Below are positions 15,201 through 30,200 of a stretch of 64,000 nucleotides of DNA, piece after piece. Position numbers and translations under genes: made by a program. The stretch lies in NCBI GenBank assembly GCA_905147135.1, contig LR990051.1:3744463-3808462 (forward strand), read 5' to 3'. The notes below the pieces were generated by a model. The model did no database searches. It was not told the DNA's origin and saw nothing but the letters and a program-made list of their open reading frames with translations. The number at the start of each line of letters is the position of its first letter. The stretch's first letter is position 1. The stretch comes from Blastobasis lacticolella. Its lineage: Eukaryota > Arthropoda > Insecta > Lepidoptera > Blastobasidae.

Positions 15201-18200
15201 TCGGAGCCGCCCAAATGTTAGACGTCTTATATGCTGGATCAGTCAGTAAAGTATTGACGTTGACGAAAAAGTATGGAAGAAACCACTAGCATTACAGCCC
15301 AGACAACAAAATGTTGATTACAACACTAAAACCGGAACCCGTCTTGATTTGGCTGTATAAGAGTATATCCCAAATGTGGGCGTTACAATTTTATACCCAC
15401 TTTCTTCCGTAATAAAACCACAGCACGTAAACAATTATTAATGGTCACTACGCATTTGTTGTTATTGTTTATTACCACAAAGGAGTATTATTAAAAGAAT
15501 AATGGGTCCATTATGTAAATCAGATTATCTACGCTATCATTTTGCATTTTCAATACATTATTCATGACCGTGAAAATGTATACGGTTCCTCAAGTCAGAG
15601 GCTCTTAAAAGAAATTCATATATTTCGTGCAGTACACTGTCGTTAGCAAGAAATTCGTAGGATATGGAAGGTAAGGTAGCAATATTGTTCGGTGCTTTGT
15701 TAGATAATGCCCTTACGATTACGGAAAAGTCTTGTTTTGTCACTTTTTGTGAAGGTAAAAAAGAGCCTACCGGCCTTCTAGCGTCTTGGCCCTACGACCT
15801 TGACCAGACGCTAGCCGGCTGACCTATACAGGCAGCACACCGTTGCGAGTGCCCTCCCAATTACCTCTCATTGGTAGTATGGTATTTTAACGTTCACTTT
15901 TAGCTGCTCGGTGATCTAATTGAACTTATTTGGAAGCAGAATATCAGCTCTACACTTGGTATCATAAGCGTTAGTGGTTTATTGAATTTCTTTGCTATGT
16001 CGTACCTATTAATATTATCTTTGTAAAAAATTATGGTAATCATTTCGAATCAATCTGTCAAATAGTATTCACAAGATGGTAAATTTTTGTCATCAGGGTG
16101 TATCCTTACAAGGACGAAATATATTTCCAACTCAAGCAAAATCTGCTTATGGGCACAACACAACAAAACTATTAATGAAAGAAATTCATAAATCATGTGA
16201 CGGACGGAATAGTTCGGTGAAATTGTTTGTTCACTCCTATCGTTTAAGAGTAATAAATAATTAATATTATAGTGAGAAGAAAGGTTTGTCTTATATTTTC
16301 ATTATTAAAAAATATATAATTAAAATTATTTGTTTGTTTATGGTCTACAATATCATCCATTTGCCCTAATCCCATTAAGTGGGGTGAGCACACTCGGTCC
16401 TTTCTCACTCACTGTCGTCATTCACACAGTCCAGCCATCTATCTTTTCTTTGATCGGCCTCTACTGGGGCATCAATACACATTCATATTCATTACCGACT
16501 ACGCTCTCCGCATATGTCCATACCACGCTAACCTTCCCCTGGTACACACATTTCTTTTTTTGCATATATGCCATATATTCATCTTAACATTCTCATTTTT
16601 GTCACATGGGCTATCCGTCGCTTGTGTGTAGTCCGCCATATTAAGTAGTAGTTGTTTCTAATGTTTTGACTACGACATGGTTACTAACAAAGTATACGCT
16701 CTAGTACGCAGAGTAGGTCCAAGCGTAGAGACCGCGTTGCGCAACCCAGCCTCTGGGGATCTAGGGCTGCGCCAGCGCTTGTTTACTAAATTATACGTAA
16801 TTAACACTTCCCCGACGCAAGGTCGCCATGCGTCACGGTGCTTTGCCATGTACCATCTACGATTTAATTCGATTGTGGCGACACGGTATGTCAAGATCAG
16901 ATTCTGTTCTGGAGAGGGGTTCTCCGTTGGTATAGTGAGGTAGGTCTTGATTGAGGAATACGTTGCGTGTTGTCATCACCAGTCTGTATTCGGCTTCTAT
17001 TGAGGCAAAGGTGTGAGATTGTTCTTCGTTCATTGACTGCATTAGTTATTATCGCACACAATATGAATGAATTAACTGCATTGATTCAATTATCTTCATT
17101 ACTTTCTAGTAACCTTTCTAGGATTCCTCACAAAATTCAACCTTCACGCCCTTAAAACTCTGAAGATAATGTAACGAAGTAAGCAAATTTTACTCGACTG
17201 TAGAATAACTGAAATTGAAAGGCAAAATGTATGCTTACTTAGATGGATGAAACTTCGTCACAGTTGATGAGGGGTCGATTCGAGTTGTGTGAGATGTCTT
17301 TAAGTCATCATTCAAGAAAATGTGCCGGTTGTGCTATTGCTCACGAAGGCATGGAGTCCGCCTTGACGATGGCAGTGAGATTCGAACCCGGTACCTCTCG
17401 CATGCGAGTCGGATACCGATATCATAAGGCCACCGACGCCATAAAGTGTCCATGCAAAACTTCGGGAAAAGGCTAATGAACTACAAAAGCAGAATAAAAC
17501 TTTTACAGAGCATCGCCCACCGACGTAACTTCTCCGGAATCTGGTCGACTCGGCATTTTGCCAGAGCTGAATCTTTCAAGAATCTTTTTCAGGCACTAAG
17601 CCACTGTGTACATCGGACAAATAGATGTTAAGAGATAAAACAATCGGATCTCTCTATTACAATCTGGATGGCAGACAGAGAGGCCAGATAGTCGTTTGGA
17701 TTTCTTTCACGTAGTCTAAACAGAGTTTTAGTGAGCTATTTCACGCAAAGATATTTTTCATTGCCTATCATCGTTCCAAATCGCTTTTACAAAGCTAACA
17801 TTTTTTCGCTGAAAAATGTAAGAACGTTTTAGTACCCATTGAAAGTAATACAGAAACATCTCTCTCTAGCTGGACGAACCTCGTTTTCTTATTCGGTTCA
17901 CGAGAATAATTTAGAATTTCGATTAATGGACATAAAATCTAAATATATCCAATAAATATTTATTGAAGCATCAAATACGTAAGGCCAAATATTTATATAA
18001 GCAGTGCCGTAATTAAAACCAGTGTAATCAATGTAGAACGAAAGTGAAACGAATGACGCCGGCCGACGCAAGCATTGACTGACATCAGTGTCAAAATCCA
18101 CTGAAGCCCTCGTAATTAATCATTAGCACTTGAGATATGAATATATTAATACGCATAACATATTAAATGTATGCATTATTTAGTGAGCAATGTCATAGCG

Positions 18201-21200
18201 AACATACAAGTAAGTTACGACGATGAATATTCATTAGGCAAAAAATAATCATCTTGGTTGAGCTCTCGCAAACGCGGGTCCGGGATCCGCCTTGACCATG
18301 ATCCAGGATATGGCAGATCAGGTAATTACAGTGGAGCGACTGGCATCCGTGACCCTGTTAATAGTGGAACCTGACCAAATTGGATCCAGTCATCTGAATT
18401 CATTAGACCTGAAATCCCGAATCCTGATTCCGATGTCCTACTACCCGATGGAAACTTATGGTAACTAACGAAACATCTACGAGGCAGGCGCTATGACCTA
18501 GGTATAGCTACTACTACTAAGACTAAGAAGAACTGCCTCTCTCTGTCATTAATTACACCTTAGCTACCTTATTTATGCACACAACATTGCACAAGCATTG
18601 TTGCTGCAGAAATATAAGGCGGTGGTCGTTCAGGCGGAATGTTCAGGCTTTACAGAGTTCTACTACCGTTACTAACAATAAATACGGACTTACCTTAGTC
18701 ACGGCTCGTCTCTTATTACAATAATTCAATGCGGCGCAAGAGGCTTTTGTCAAAATTCACAGGCATTTAGCATGCCAATGCGAGAACTCTCTTTCAGTCA
18801 CTAGAATTGCTCTCGAGAAGTTGCCAAAGTGGTTATTGACAATTCCCGTTTATGGCGGCTAGGTTTTTGTTTATAAAAAGTGGACCTACCACGCGTTGGT
18901 GAAAGTGAGCCTTCACTTTCGCATCGGAAAGGCACGGCCAGAGGCTATTCGACACATTCCACGGAACCCACGTTAATATAAAAGAAACGCGATACTTGAC
19001 GCTATCTGAATTGGGTTAACATTCATTTGAGTGTTTAGTACCATAAGTTGAGGAGAATCTTGAAATCCTTAGTATTATTTTTCTTTCTGTCGAGGCTGAC
19101 TCTCAAGGGAGATTTACTAAAAGTATTTGGTTGTATGAAGTAAAGACGTATCTCTAAATTTTGTCGCAAAATACTCTTTTGAAACCTAACCAGTTCCGTC
19201 AACCAAACCTGTAGCTACTACACTACTACCGTATGGTGTCAGAGAATTAAGTTTGCCCTTTCACACGGTCACGGAGGTGAGGTGATAGTCACTACACTGT
19301 AATTACCTGATCTGCCAAGACCGAGGGCGGTCCAGGATTTGGCAGTAGGGCCCACGCGAGGTCATAACTGTCATAACAACCCCTTCCAGTCACGGGTGTC
19401 GTGTGGCTAATTGCTTAGAGGCAGACCAGCTGGGGTCTCCGTTGACTAGCAAATGGACAGCAGCGTTTTCCTTCTGTTTTCAAGAATGTGATCTACAACC
19501 GGACAATATTGCAGATCATGGTAAGACCTTCTAAAGAGGTGGAAGATGCTAAGTCCAGCATTGGACTGTTACTTGTTGTTGACGTGTGTAGTGACGTATG
19601 TTTTAATTTTACTGCAACGTCCTTAAATCTTTAATTTACCATCAGCGTTTCCAGCGGAAGCGTGACCGTCGCCGTTTCTTATCTTTTGCAGATTTATTAC
19701 ATCTTGGTAGAATTGCCATGCATGCATGCGTTCATCCTCACGTTGCGTATTGTGTTTCTACAGTTTATTTTGTATTTTAATTAAAAATAAAACAGGTTTA
19801 GTAGATGTACTTGGCAACTCTAAATGTATAAAAAGCAGAGGTGTGACTGATGTAGATAGGTATAACAATAAATAGCCTCGTAACGTAGTCGACGTAGGGA
19901 CCCGCTAAAAAAGGATTTCTAACACGAGGTCACAAATAATATAAACACATAATGCAGACCAAGTCGCGGATAAAAAGTGGGAAATATACAGGTTTTATAG
20001 CATTTCATAGATAATCTGAGTTCACAAGTCAAGCTCCACAAGTCTCTAACATAACTAAAATTCCGACTACATTTTCCAGTTTCGACCACGCCAGTGATGC
20101 AACTGCTAAATTGGCAAGAACATAAGCAATTCAGTATTTCTTCATCGCAATACGCGAATGTGCAACGGTCGAAAACAATTATTCGATTTCAGTACATTGC
20201 GGGGCGAGCGTGCACTGATAATATCTTTAATATTGTTGCCAGATCGTGGACAGGGAAGTGAGGAAAACCCTTTTGAAATGCGAATTTAGAAACTCACGCG
20301 AGCTGCCTTACGCCTAGTTGTTTAGTGAAACTAATCTATCTAGCAGTTATTGTTACAGTGTTTCTAAATAATAAGGCATGTGATGACCGGTGAAGGCGAA
20401 TATAGCATAAATCCCATCCATTGACGCGTGTCGTAAAAATTTATAAATGTCACAGGGGCTTGCGATCCGCGGTGAGGTATTACGTCCGCAAAACAGAAAA
20501 TGCAGAAAATGCTCAAAGCACTTTCTGTTGAGTATTTGCTTTTTTTCAGGATGGGCATGAGTGGCGTCTTTTGGTGTTCGAAGCCGCGATTTTCCTTGGG
20601 GCGCTGAGCCAGCACAGTAAGTGAATATTTTCGACATTGCGAACTCAGTCTCGCCTCTCAAACGTGGATAATTATGTATGGCAGTGTCCTGCACTAATGT
20701 GTATAAGGCAAGTCTAGTAGTTTATGTGTTGTAAAATAGTAAGCACGAGCAGTCGCTCGGTTTTCACTAGTGCGCAGTTCGGATCTCAGCAAACATTCAA
20801 CTATCTACGCGACCCTATTATTTTTCCGGGATGAAAAGATTACCCCAACATGCAAACTCACAAACATACACACTTTTCCTCTTTATATTATTATATAGTT
20901 GCCTATATATTATATAGTAGTACTTTATATTATATAGTTGCCTATAGATAAGACATTGGAATATTTTATGTTGTGTTGAATAAATTCAAAAGCAATTTTA
21001 ACAAATTACGGATTGCTCAATCTGCGCAGTGTTTGCTCACACTGAACTTCACTAGAATATTTAACATATCTAAACAATGATTTGCATAAACATAACATCC
21101 TTCTCATGTGACGGTCGTTTGATTCGAGGAATCTTCCTTTAAGAATACCTTTCTCATTCTTTGTGATCGCTTAATGGGAAAAAAGAAACGCCTACAGATG

Positions 21201-24200
21201 ATGACTTTGCAAATGAGATACCTACTCTATCGTCATTAGAATTTAGAACAGTCAGTGTACAGTGGGTCGCGATTGATTTCTGTATGAGCGAACGATGACA
21301 GAAACGTACCCAAGTATATTACGCGTGCCTCTAAAGTACGTGATAATACCTGTACCTAATAAACGGTTACCATGGTTGAGGTACTAAATTACTGATGGCT
21401 TCATAAAATTAAGAAGGAATTAAAACCAGGCAAAAACGGCAACCCGCCGTCGACAACAAAAGACAATAAAAAAAATTATTTACTCAACGCTATATTAATT
21501 CTGAATTAAACGGATTGCGTACGAGTCGAAAGTGATTATTCACGTTACGCCGGCAGGAACAAATTATAGAACAATGGCTTATAAAACATGTGAGAAGTGA
21601 CAGTGAAAATGTCTTGCCGCACAATGTAAGGCCACCCGGTATGTAAGCAACGGTGGAATCACAAACTCCATAACAGTTAAGTATCAAAGCATCTTGCAGC
21701 AAAACATTGCGTCTTGCCTTACCGTGTAGAGAAAGGCGAGGGATAGGCCTGTAGTCTGTACAAATAAACTGTACGTAACAGTCTTTCTTTATACTTCATT
21801 AAAGTTATAGAGGCATACGAATTCAAATTCTCTTCAATCCAAAACACACTACTTTCTTAGTGGTTGGGTTCCATCCATTTGGCACAAACTACGGTTGGAG
21901 TGTAGCAAAGGGGGCGCTGAGGAAAAAAGATGAGTTGCACCCTTTAGTATCCTCTAACCCAAACTGCCACTATATCCCCATATTGCCACGATAGACGACT
22001 CTGAAATTTTAAACACAGTGCGGAGACTCTTCCCAGAACCTTTCAGTAGCGGTCAGCGGTGCTATGGGAACGTTAAAAAGTGGCGACCTCTAATTAAAAA
22101 TAATCTCGCCGGCACGAGATACACACGCGGGGGCAAATCGAGTGTGACCGGCGAAAATAGAAAGCAATGGACGGAAGATGTGTGTCGCGACTCGCGGCAC
22201 AGGTGGGTCGCGGTGGGGCGCGGGGCGGAGAGCGACAGGGACAAAACACACCCACTGCTCTCGAGAACAAACGAGACAGAACCACTGCCCAGCGACTGAT
22301 ACATCTGGCTTTCGAACATATTCATGTTCCGTATAATTAGGAACTTGATACGACTCGAAAATTAGGTGCTGATTGAATTGAAACGCACATCAAAGAGCTG
22401 TGATAGATATATACGTTTATAGGTTTTAAATGTCGATTTGTGGAAAAACGATTAAATAAAATATTTGATTCAATTATCGGTGTAATATTACCGACCATTA
22501 AAAGCACATTCGAAATACGGAACGGGCGCAGTTATGAGAAGAAATTACGGTTGATTACAAAATCGAGCTAATAAACGTTGTGAAGGCAAACACTTGTTCA
22601 AGTGTTTTCTGTATTTTCAAACCAAACAATGTTGGTACATGCGGTAGATATTCTGACTACATACGACATACAGGAAATAGATACGCACGATAATTATATA
22701 AATAACAAAAGAACAAGCTTAGTCATCACGAACAAACCAGACTAATTTAAATTGCGATTACAGAAGAAAAAGCCAAAATATTACACTATTAAATAGAAAG
22801 AAGAAGGTACGAACAACGATGAGAATTGCGTGAGAGAAGCTATCTGGACCGCGTGAGCAAGCCTCCATCCATCTTCCATGGCTCGCAAGCATGCAAACTG
22901 AACTTGCGGTGCAAGGGCCTCGATCGTAACAGTTTTGTAAGACACCGAGCGGGAGCTTGCCGCCGTGACATTTGGTCGCAGAGCCGAGACGCGGCCGCAG
23001 AGAACCGGGATGGCTGCCACACCGCTTCAAACGTTCACTTGCCGCATTCCTCGGCACTTGCGAAAACGATCTGAGAACGTAAAGTGCACGCTCTGCGTAG
23101 GACCTACGCGGCTTTTGGTTAACTAGTTTTGGAATCAAGAGATTGCCAAATGTATGCCTTGAGGTATACCTTTTCAGACGTATAAGCAATAACGACCCGG
23201 AATTGTCAAGATAGCTTAATGTGTTGAAACCATCTATATAGTTTTTTTTTTTAACTATCTGCCTGATGAAGCCTGTAGTAGTGGAGAGAAAATATCATGT
23301 CCAACAGCGGACGGTAAGCACAACGTTGATGATTGGACAATTTTAAGCTGTTAGTAACTTGGTATTTAAGCTTACCTAATTTGCTAAGAAACCAAGTATT
23401 TGTTAATATTTAATATATTGTGCAAGTTTACGAGTCAATGACCACCGAGATACCGATAATGATAACGCTCGATAAATTAGTCATGATTGATATATTTAAT
23501 TGCAGATAAACAACTGTTTACATTTCAACAAAGCCACGAGGCGCACGCACTCGTCTGACATAGTTTAGAGGGAATGTCCCAGAAATAAAGCAAATGTATA
23601 GTTCTTGACCTCGTTCCTTTTTCTGGAGACGTGACTAATATTTGCACCGTTTCAGATGAAGTTTCAATCGCAGCAACCAAACTTGAAGAATATATTTTAG
23701 AATTTAGTGAAGTGTCGAATATAATCACTAAAGAAAATCAGAACGGGAAGCTAAATACTAGCCTCAGTAAAACAGTAGCATTATCAAGCGAAAGACATAT
23801 TTACGCACAATCAAGGCATAAACTAGCATTAAATTCGTACCCGCCCAAAATAAATAATGCAAATGAAACATTATAGTGCCGATAGCCCAAATACCCATCT
23901 GGCGTGTCGACCTTCATTTCATTTTCGTTTGCGCCGACGCAGACGCAGTCATCGTCAGTAGAGATTTACAAATGACATCACAAACTGAACAACGGAAAGT
24001 GGATCAGAGTGCCCTTTGAATTGGTTTAAGTTTAGACACGTTGCATAATGTTGTTCAGTGACGATCACAGCACAATAGACGGAACCAGTTTAAAGCATGG
24101 GCCGCCTTTTGTAGGATGAGCAATTGAATTGGCGATTTGTATGCAAATTATACGCGTTTTGTTGATGTATCTCAACTTTAACTACGAACGCTTATTTTAT

Positions 24201-27200
24201 TATATTCGAAAATATCGTAGGATGTTTCCAAAGTTTGTTTATGAATAGCCTCGAAATACCATACAAACACATATCTTCATAGAATAATTTAGCGAACATA
24301 GTGATTTATAGCAATTTCATATTTATACACAGTTTCGTGATTGGCGCATAAACGTAATAAATATATGTGATGAAAGTGGAACAGACACAGCTTGCAATAC
24401 GCTATCTCATTTTAACATGGAGTGGGCGGGAAGGTTCTCGATATCTATGATGAAGGTTTCGTCTCGAGACTGGATGCCTACACCAGAGAGCCAATTTGGA
24501 ATGCGAAAGGCGTTCCATGTACCTACTAGAATTGTTGAAAGGAATTTGTCAATGATTGTGTTGTGAGCGTGTGTAACTTCAAGATAGAACGACAACTACA
24601 AGGAGGTCAACTGCATAATGACTAAATCAAGAACAGTGTGTGACCATCTCGATACATGGCGAGCATAACTAATTTAGTAAGTAGAAGTAGAAAACAGAAA
24701 ACGTGCCAACCAATTAACCAGAAACCTCAACAGGTAGACACGAGCCATTTTGAAACGTGGAACTGACCAAAGGAGCTTGTTGACGGTGCTACGGCGAAGC
24801 GTTGCGGAGAATTCCTAACAACCGATCGCTTAGAATGCATTGGAAAACGCTTGCATACGGAGCGAAGCAAACCCGTTACTTAACCACGCAGTTGACTTTG
24901 AACATAGACTGGTTATGGTACTTTTTGTGGTCCCCCTGATAGCAATATCAATAAACTTGTTTATCTTGAGAAAGGTGGAGAGCACCGGCCTTTAATGGCT
25001 TTTGTACCATTTAAGGCCGATACTTAGGAGACGTGTTTTACTGATTTATTGGTCGTAACCAACTACCGCGGGATAGGACCTCAATTCGTACTTTTGTTCA
25101 ATATAGGTGTTTGGAGCGTTTAATAACTTGCTGTCGTGTACAAATATGGAATTAATATGAAGTACCTACACAAGTATCTTTTATCGTGTCTCTCGACTCC
25201 GCTACTGAATTTCGAAGTACAATATTACAGTTACCTGTTACACCCACGTGGATATCGAGACCGTGCACTTTCGTGGCCCTATTCTCCTTTTTATTACACT
25301 TAATAATGACTGCACTTGTAAAAGCTGCTCAATTAAATACTCCTCGTATAACTGAATTTCTGTAATGTCTTGCAATGAAAGAATTAGCTGATTCTTACAA
25401 GAAGTTATTTCCCAACTACACTCGCGTGCAACCAAATCGACTCAGCGCGTAAGCGCGATTATAAATGATTTTTTTTGGTGAAAGAATTAATATGCTTTAA
25501 AAATTACACATTATTTAAAAGCGTAACTCTTCAGCTTTAAATTGATACCATTATTGCCAATATTGATAATGCTTTTTTTAAATAATGTTATTCGAATGAG
25601 AGTAGTGCCAAAATATGGATACAAGGATTTTTTTTTATTGTTTATTAATTTCAAAATAAAGACTCTTTTTTACAAAAAGAAACAAAAATTTATTGCTATC
25701 AGTACTTCGTATTACCTCCCCGAGCCCTAATTACAGATTGCAAGCGATTTTTCATTGATCGTATTAACTTCTTCACCGTCTCTTGAGGAATACCGTCCCA
25801 CTCTTCCAGTAACGCTGCCTTCAGCTGTTCCACTGTCGAAGGGGCTGGATTTCTGGCCCGGACTCTCCGCTTGAGCTCATCCCACAAGTGCTCAATGGGA
25901 TTGAGGTCTGGGCTGATCGCAGGCCAGTCCATAGTCAGTATTTCCACGTTGACGAGAAACTGCTGCGTAACTCGCGATGTGTGACACCGGGCATTGTCGT
26001 GCATCAACAAGAAGTTGTCGCCGACAAATCCTTGGTAAGGCACGACGTGGTCTTGCAGAATGTCGGTAATGTACCGATCAGCCGTCAGTCCTCCTCCTCG
26101 GCCTCCCCCAGGCACGAAAACGAGCTCGGTTTTTCCATCAAATGAAATACCGGCCCACATCATGCAGGAACCGCCGCCGTATGCCACTGTTTCAGCAAAA
26201 CAGCACTGCGTGAACCGTTCTCCGGGACGCCTGTATACTCTGCCTCTTCGATCACTACCATGCAGACACATTCTGCATTCGTCGGTGAACAATACCAACC
26301 GCCATTGGTCAATAGTCCAATTGAGATGTTCCCGAGCAAATTGAAGTCGAGATTGTCGGTGGCTTGCGGTCAATTTTGGGCCTGTGGCAGGCCGTTTTGG
26401 AGTGAGGTTGGCTTCTTTTAGACGTCTTCTTACTGTCCACTCGCTGACAGTCACCCCTCGAACACGCCTCAATTCTTGCTGCACATCAATACCAGTGAGG
26501 TGCCGATTTCGCAATGAAGTCGAGACGATAAATCGGTCATCTCTTTCTGAAGTGCATCGGTGGCGGCTGGTTCTTGGTTTACGTCTGAAGGCACCAGTCT
26601 CTTGGAATCGTCTGAACACTCTGGATACAGCAGACTGGCTCAAATGGAGTTAAGCAGCAACTGCACGCTGACTCAGCCCTTGTTGCAAAAGAGCAACAAC
26701 TTGAGCGGCTTCTTCAGGTGTGGTGTCTATGATGACGTCACAAACAATGGGTGCAATTTGCGGAGATGTGTACAGGTCAACTTCTGATAAGCGACTGATA
26801 AGGTGAACCTGTTGGGGTGGCTTTTATTGGGGGTGGAAGTATCGCAACTCGTTAGTATTGAAACGAGTATTTTTTCTTTACGGGCATTTAAATTGTGGCA
26901 ATAAGATTATACAGTGAATATTGTTTTGATTTTGATATTAATTTAAAGCTAATGTTTTGAGCTTTCAAACGATGCATAAGTATTACGAATAAATTCAATA
27001 TATTTTTATTATTAATCAATATATCGGAGCGTATGTGCTGAGTCGATTTGGTTGCTCGCGAGTGTATATGGAATCAACAAACAAAATGTATACTGTATGT
27101 TTGTATAGGTATGGACCTGTACAAAACTGATATCACAACAATCCTACAAAAACAAAACTCAACTTCCGAAAATATCGATGAACGCAACCCAGCATAATTA

Positions 27201-30200
27201 TCGGACCGAATAATCGATGCCAAAATCGCAATCGAAACAAAACAACACTCGGTTTGGTGTGCGATAGAATAGAATAATGAAGTTGCAATAGCATTGAATA
27301 CAATGCAATCGAATATGGGCATGCAATTGTCGAGTACCTACATGCCAAAACACGAATTTGAGCGAATGACACAACTGTAAATGAATTTATTGACACTATA
27401 AAAATTGCTTACATAGATGGCAATTGGCTAGCAATAATAACCAATCTCCATCACCTAATAACCCGTGTCGATTAGATTTTTCCTAATTCAGTGACATGAC
27501 GATCGATCGTATAAGTGGAAACATTTAGGTAAATAGTTGATACTTTGCAATTCATGAATACAAATTATGAAAATAAAAAAAAACGTAGGTCTTAAACTCC
27601 TCGATCGAGCGTTTAGCTGTTTATGTATATTTTTCTTCATTTGAGCTCGCAGTAAAAAATTGTGAGTGGAATAAAGTGTCAAATTAATCAAAATTATTCT
27701 TAAAATCATAACTATCACGTGTCAGATGGTAGGACTCTGTCAAGCCTGAGGAGTTCGCCTGGGTGAGTACCACCGCCTTATCTATTTCTGCCACAACCTA
27801 TGCTTGCATCGTTGTGTTCCGGTTTAAAGGATAAGGTAGCCAGCGCAAATACAGGCATGAGACATTCCATCTTAGTCCTCACAGTGACAACGCACCTGCC
27901 GTTCTGCATTTTGTAGCCTGCAACCTGAATCGTAAATATTAAAAAAAAATTAGAAACAAAAATGGTGCGGGCCCAATCGACAGATTCTTTAATGGTCTCA
28001 GTCGTTTCGGCCCGCGGGCCATAACCAGGCCGGGCCGAAACGCCTGAACACTTAGGTTGAGCAACTTCATTGATGCGAACCAAGGTCGAGTGAGATGGAC
28101 AGTTGATTGAGGAAGGGAGCCACGATTATTGGATAACAATGCATGCACGGCGCCAGAATTGAATGACACGTGCCGAGAAGAGATTCTCGGGCCATTCGGC
28201 CACGGAGGCTGCCAGACGGGAATAGTCATCACAGCCCGGCCTGGCCCGCGTCCATAGACAACCAACGCACACCGAAAAGTCCCAACTGCCACCAGCATCC
28301 AACAAAAAACTAACCTTATTCCAACGTCGAAAGATTCACTTTTCTAAACAACCACATGTAGATGATGCGCAAACAGCACATTATAGGACGGATATAAGCT
28401 GCGTCTGCGACGGATCCTTACGTAATTTCGGCTGACGACGAACTCGAAACGTCACGACGGCGCTTCCGGATGACGGATGGCCGATTTTATAACGACACGA
28501 TGTAAATCAAGTGATACAAAAGGCGCAAGGTTCCGACCTTGGAGTTCCGAAACACCATTAGGGCGAGATAATGGTCCCGCTTGATGCATGGCTGCGTCCG
28601 GCCACTTGAACGGCTGGCCTAATACATTTCAGAGATAAAAAGACATAAGAGTTCAATGCTAGCGTTTCTTCTACTGACCATCAACAGTTTAGGGGAACGT
28701 GAAACGATAAAGTTTCCTAAAAACACAAACAGAAGACGGCGGAATATTTTATTTTCAATGAAAACATACTCGTGGATATTTTGAAAGCAAACGTTCCAGT
28801 GACATATATTCGGTACGTGGATATATATTTTCCGGTCGCTCCTGAGTGCCGAGTATTCAATGACCCGAATAGTATTTATAACTGCCGCTGATAATTAAAT
28901 GGGAATGGCACGAATAAATGCAATTGATATTATTGAGGTCTTAGGCATTGGGCAACCATCAGAGATTTACTACCAATTATTAAAAGAGAGATAGAGAGGG
29001 AGCGTAAATTTCTACAAACACTACATTTATGTACATAAATCCGAGTAAAACAAACAATTTCCAGCATTTATGGTGAGGCCAGCAGCTATTTCATAATCGT
29101 GCAACATATTAGCGAGTACCATCTAACATATACTTGGTGTCGTGTCCTTTTTTAGTAAGCAGACCAATCGTGATATCTTTATTAGGAAGTGGCGTCGATA
29201 CCGAGCACTCCAGCAAGCGGTTTATATTTGGCAACGTATGACAAATAACTTGAAACGTTGGGAAATACAAAATTCGCCTTGGAGCTAATAAAGAAGACGT
29301 GAGACATCTCGTGTATTTGGTAGTATCAAAGCAACACCAATGAAGTGATTAGTACCATAGATAGGCATGATATCATTATATTGACAATTACATTCTTAAA
29401 ACTAAACATGGAATAGTAGTAATACGTACTACAGACGAACATGGACAAGAAAACGAGCAAAATTAAACGACACCACCACCACAAAGAACATATAATTTTA
29501 TAGAGATAAAAACCACGATTGTAGATAAAAATACAATGGAATGTGATGCAGAGGCGCAAAGGCGCAATAAACCCTTTTATATCGACCAAAGAAACCGTTT
29601 ACGACGTCGGAGTATACATTATCAGTAGTGTAAGACAGAATACGATAAAATAAGACTACGAGGATTAAAATACTGATCACGTAAGACTTAATCGTATCAA
29701 GTAAGGATAGGTGGATAGAGTGGAACCTTGCTCTTGAACAAGTAAGACAATAATGACCGTATTCATCGAGCCGAAGGCCAATAGGATCGAATGCCATTTT
29801 GGTAGAAGCCACGTTCTTTTTCTAAAATCGCGTGGGACCGTTGGTGCGTTCACCCGAGGAATCTGACTAACGATTTGGACCCACTCCAAAAGCAGATTGT
29901 GCCTCATAAAACTTTGTTAGAGACGACACGACGGTTTAAAGTGATTTTAACGTACATTCTTTTCGCCAAGGTTTGTGATATTTGCCTGAATGACAATATT
30001 TATTTATTTATTCATCAATTGCAGGCAATTGAGGCCCATAAAATAATAAATAATGAGGTCATATGAATTATGATTCAAAACTATCGTATGTCTGGTCTGT
30101 GCACGTTTGAACTAAGGACTTTACACAAATGAAAAATGTAATATAACAGGACGATAAACAAATTGTCACTATTTATAAGTTTAGCACACATTGAACGAAA

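Noticed and set aside
17365..17440. Functional tRNA gene
   Set aside because: B box is good, but acceptor stem pairing fails and the sequence continues as a SINE body.
20353..20694. 113-codon minus-strand frame
   Set aside because: Overlaps another open phase; no domain recognised; reads like a repeat-derived frame and cannot be supported as a gene.
22758..23189. 143-codon minus-strand frame, the second longest in the window
   Set aside because: Three phases are open over the GC-rich stretch 22.84-23.02 kb, no ATG-to-stop structure of a known protein, no motif or splice context.
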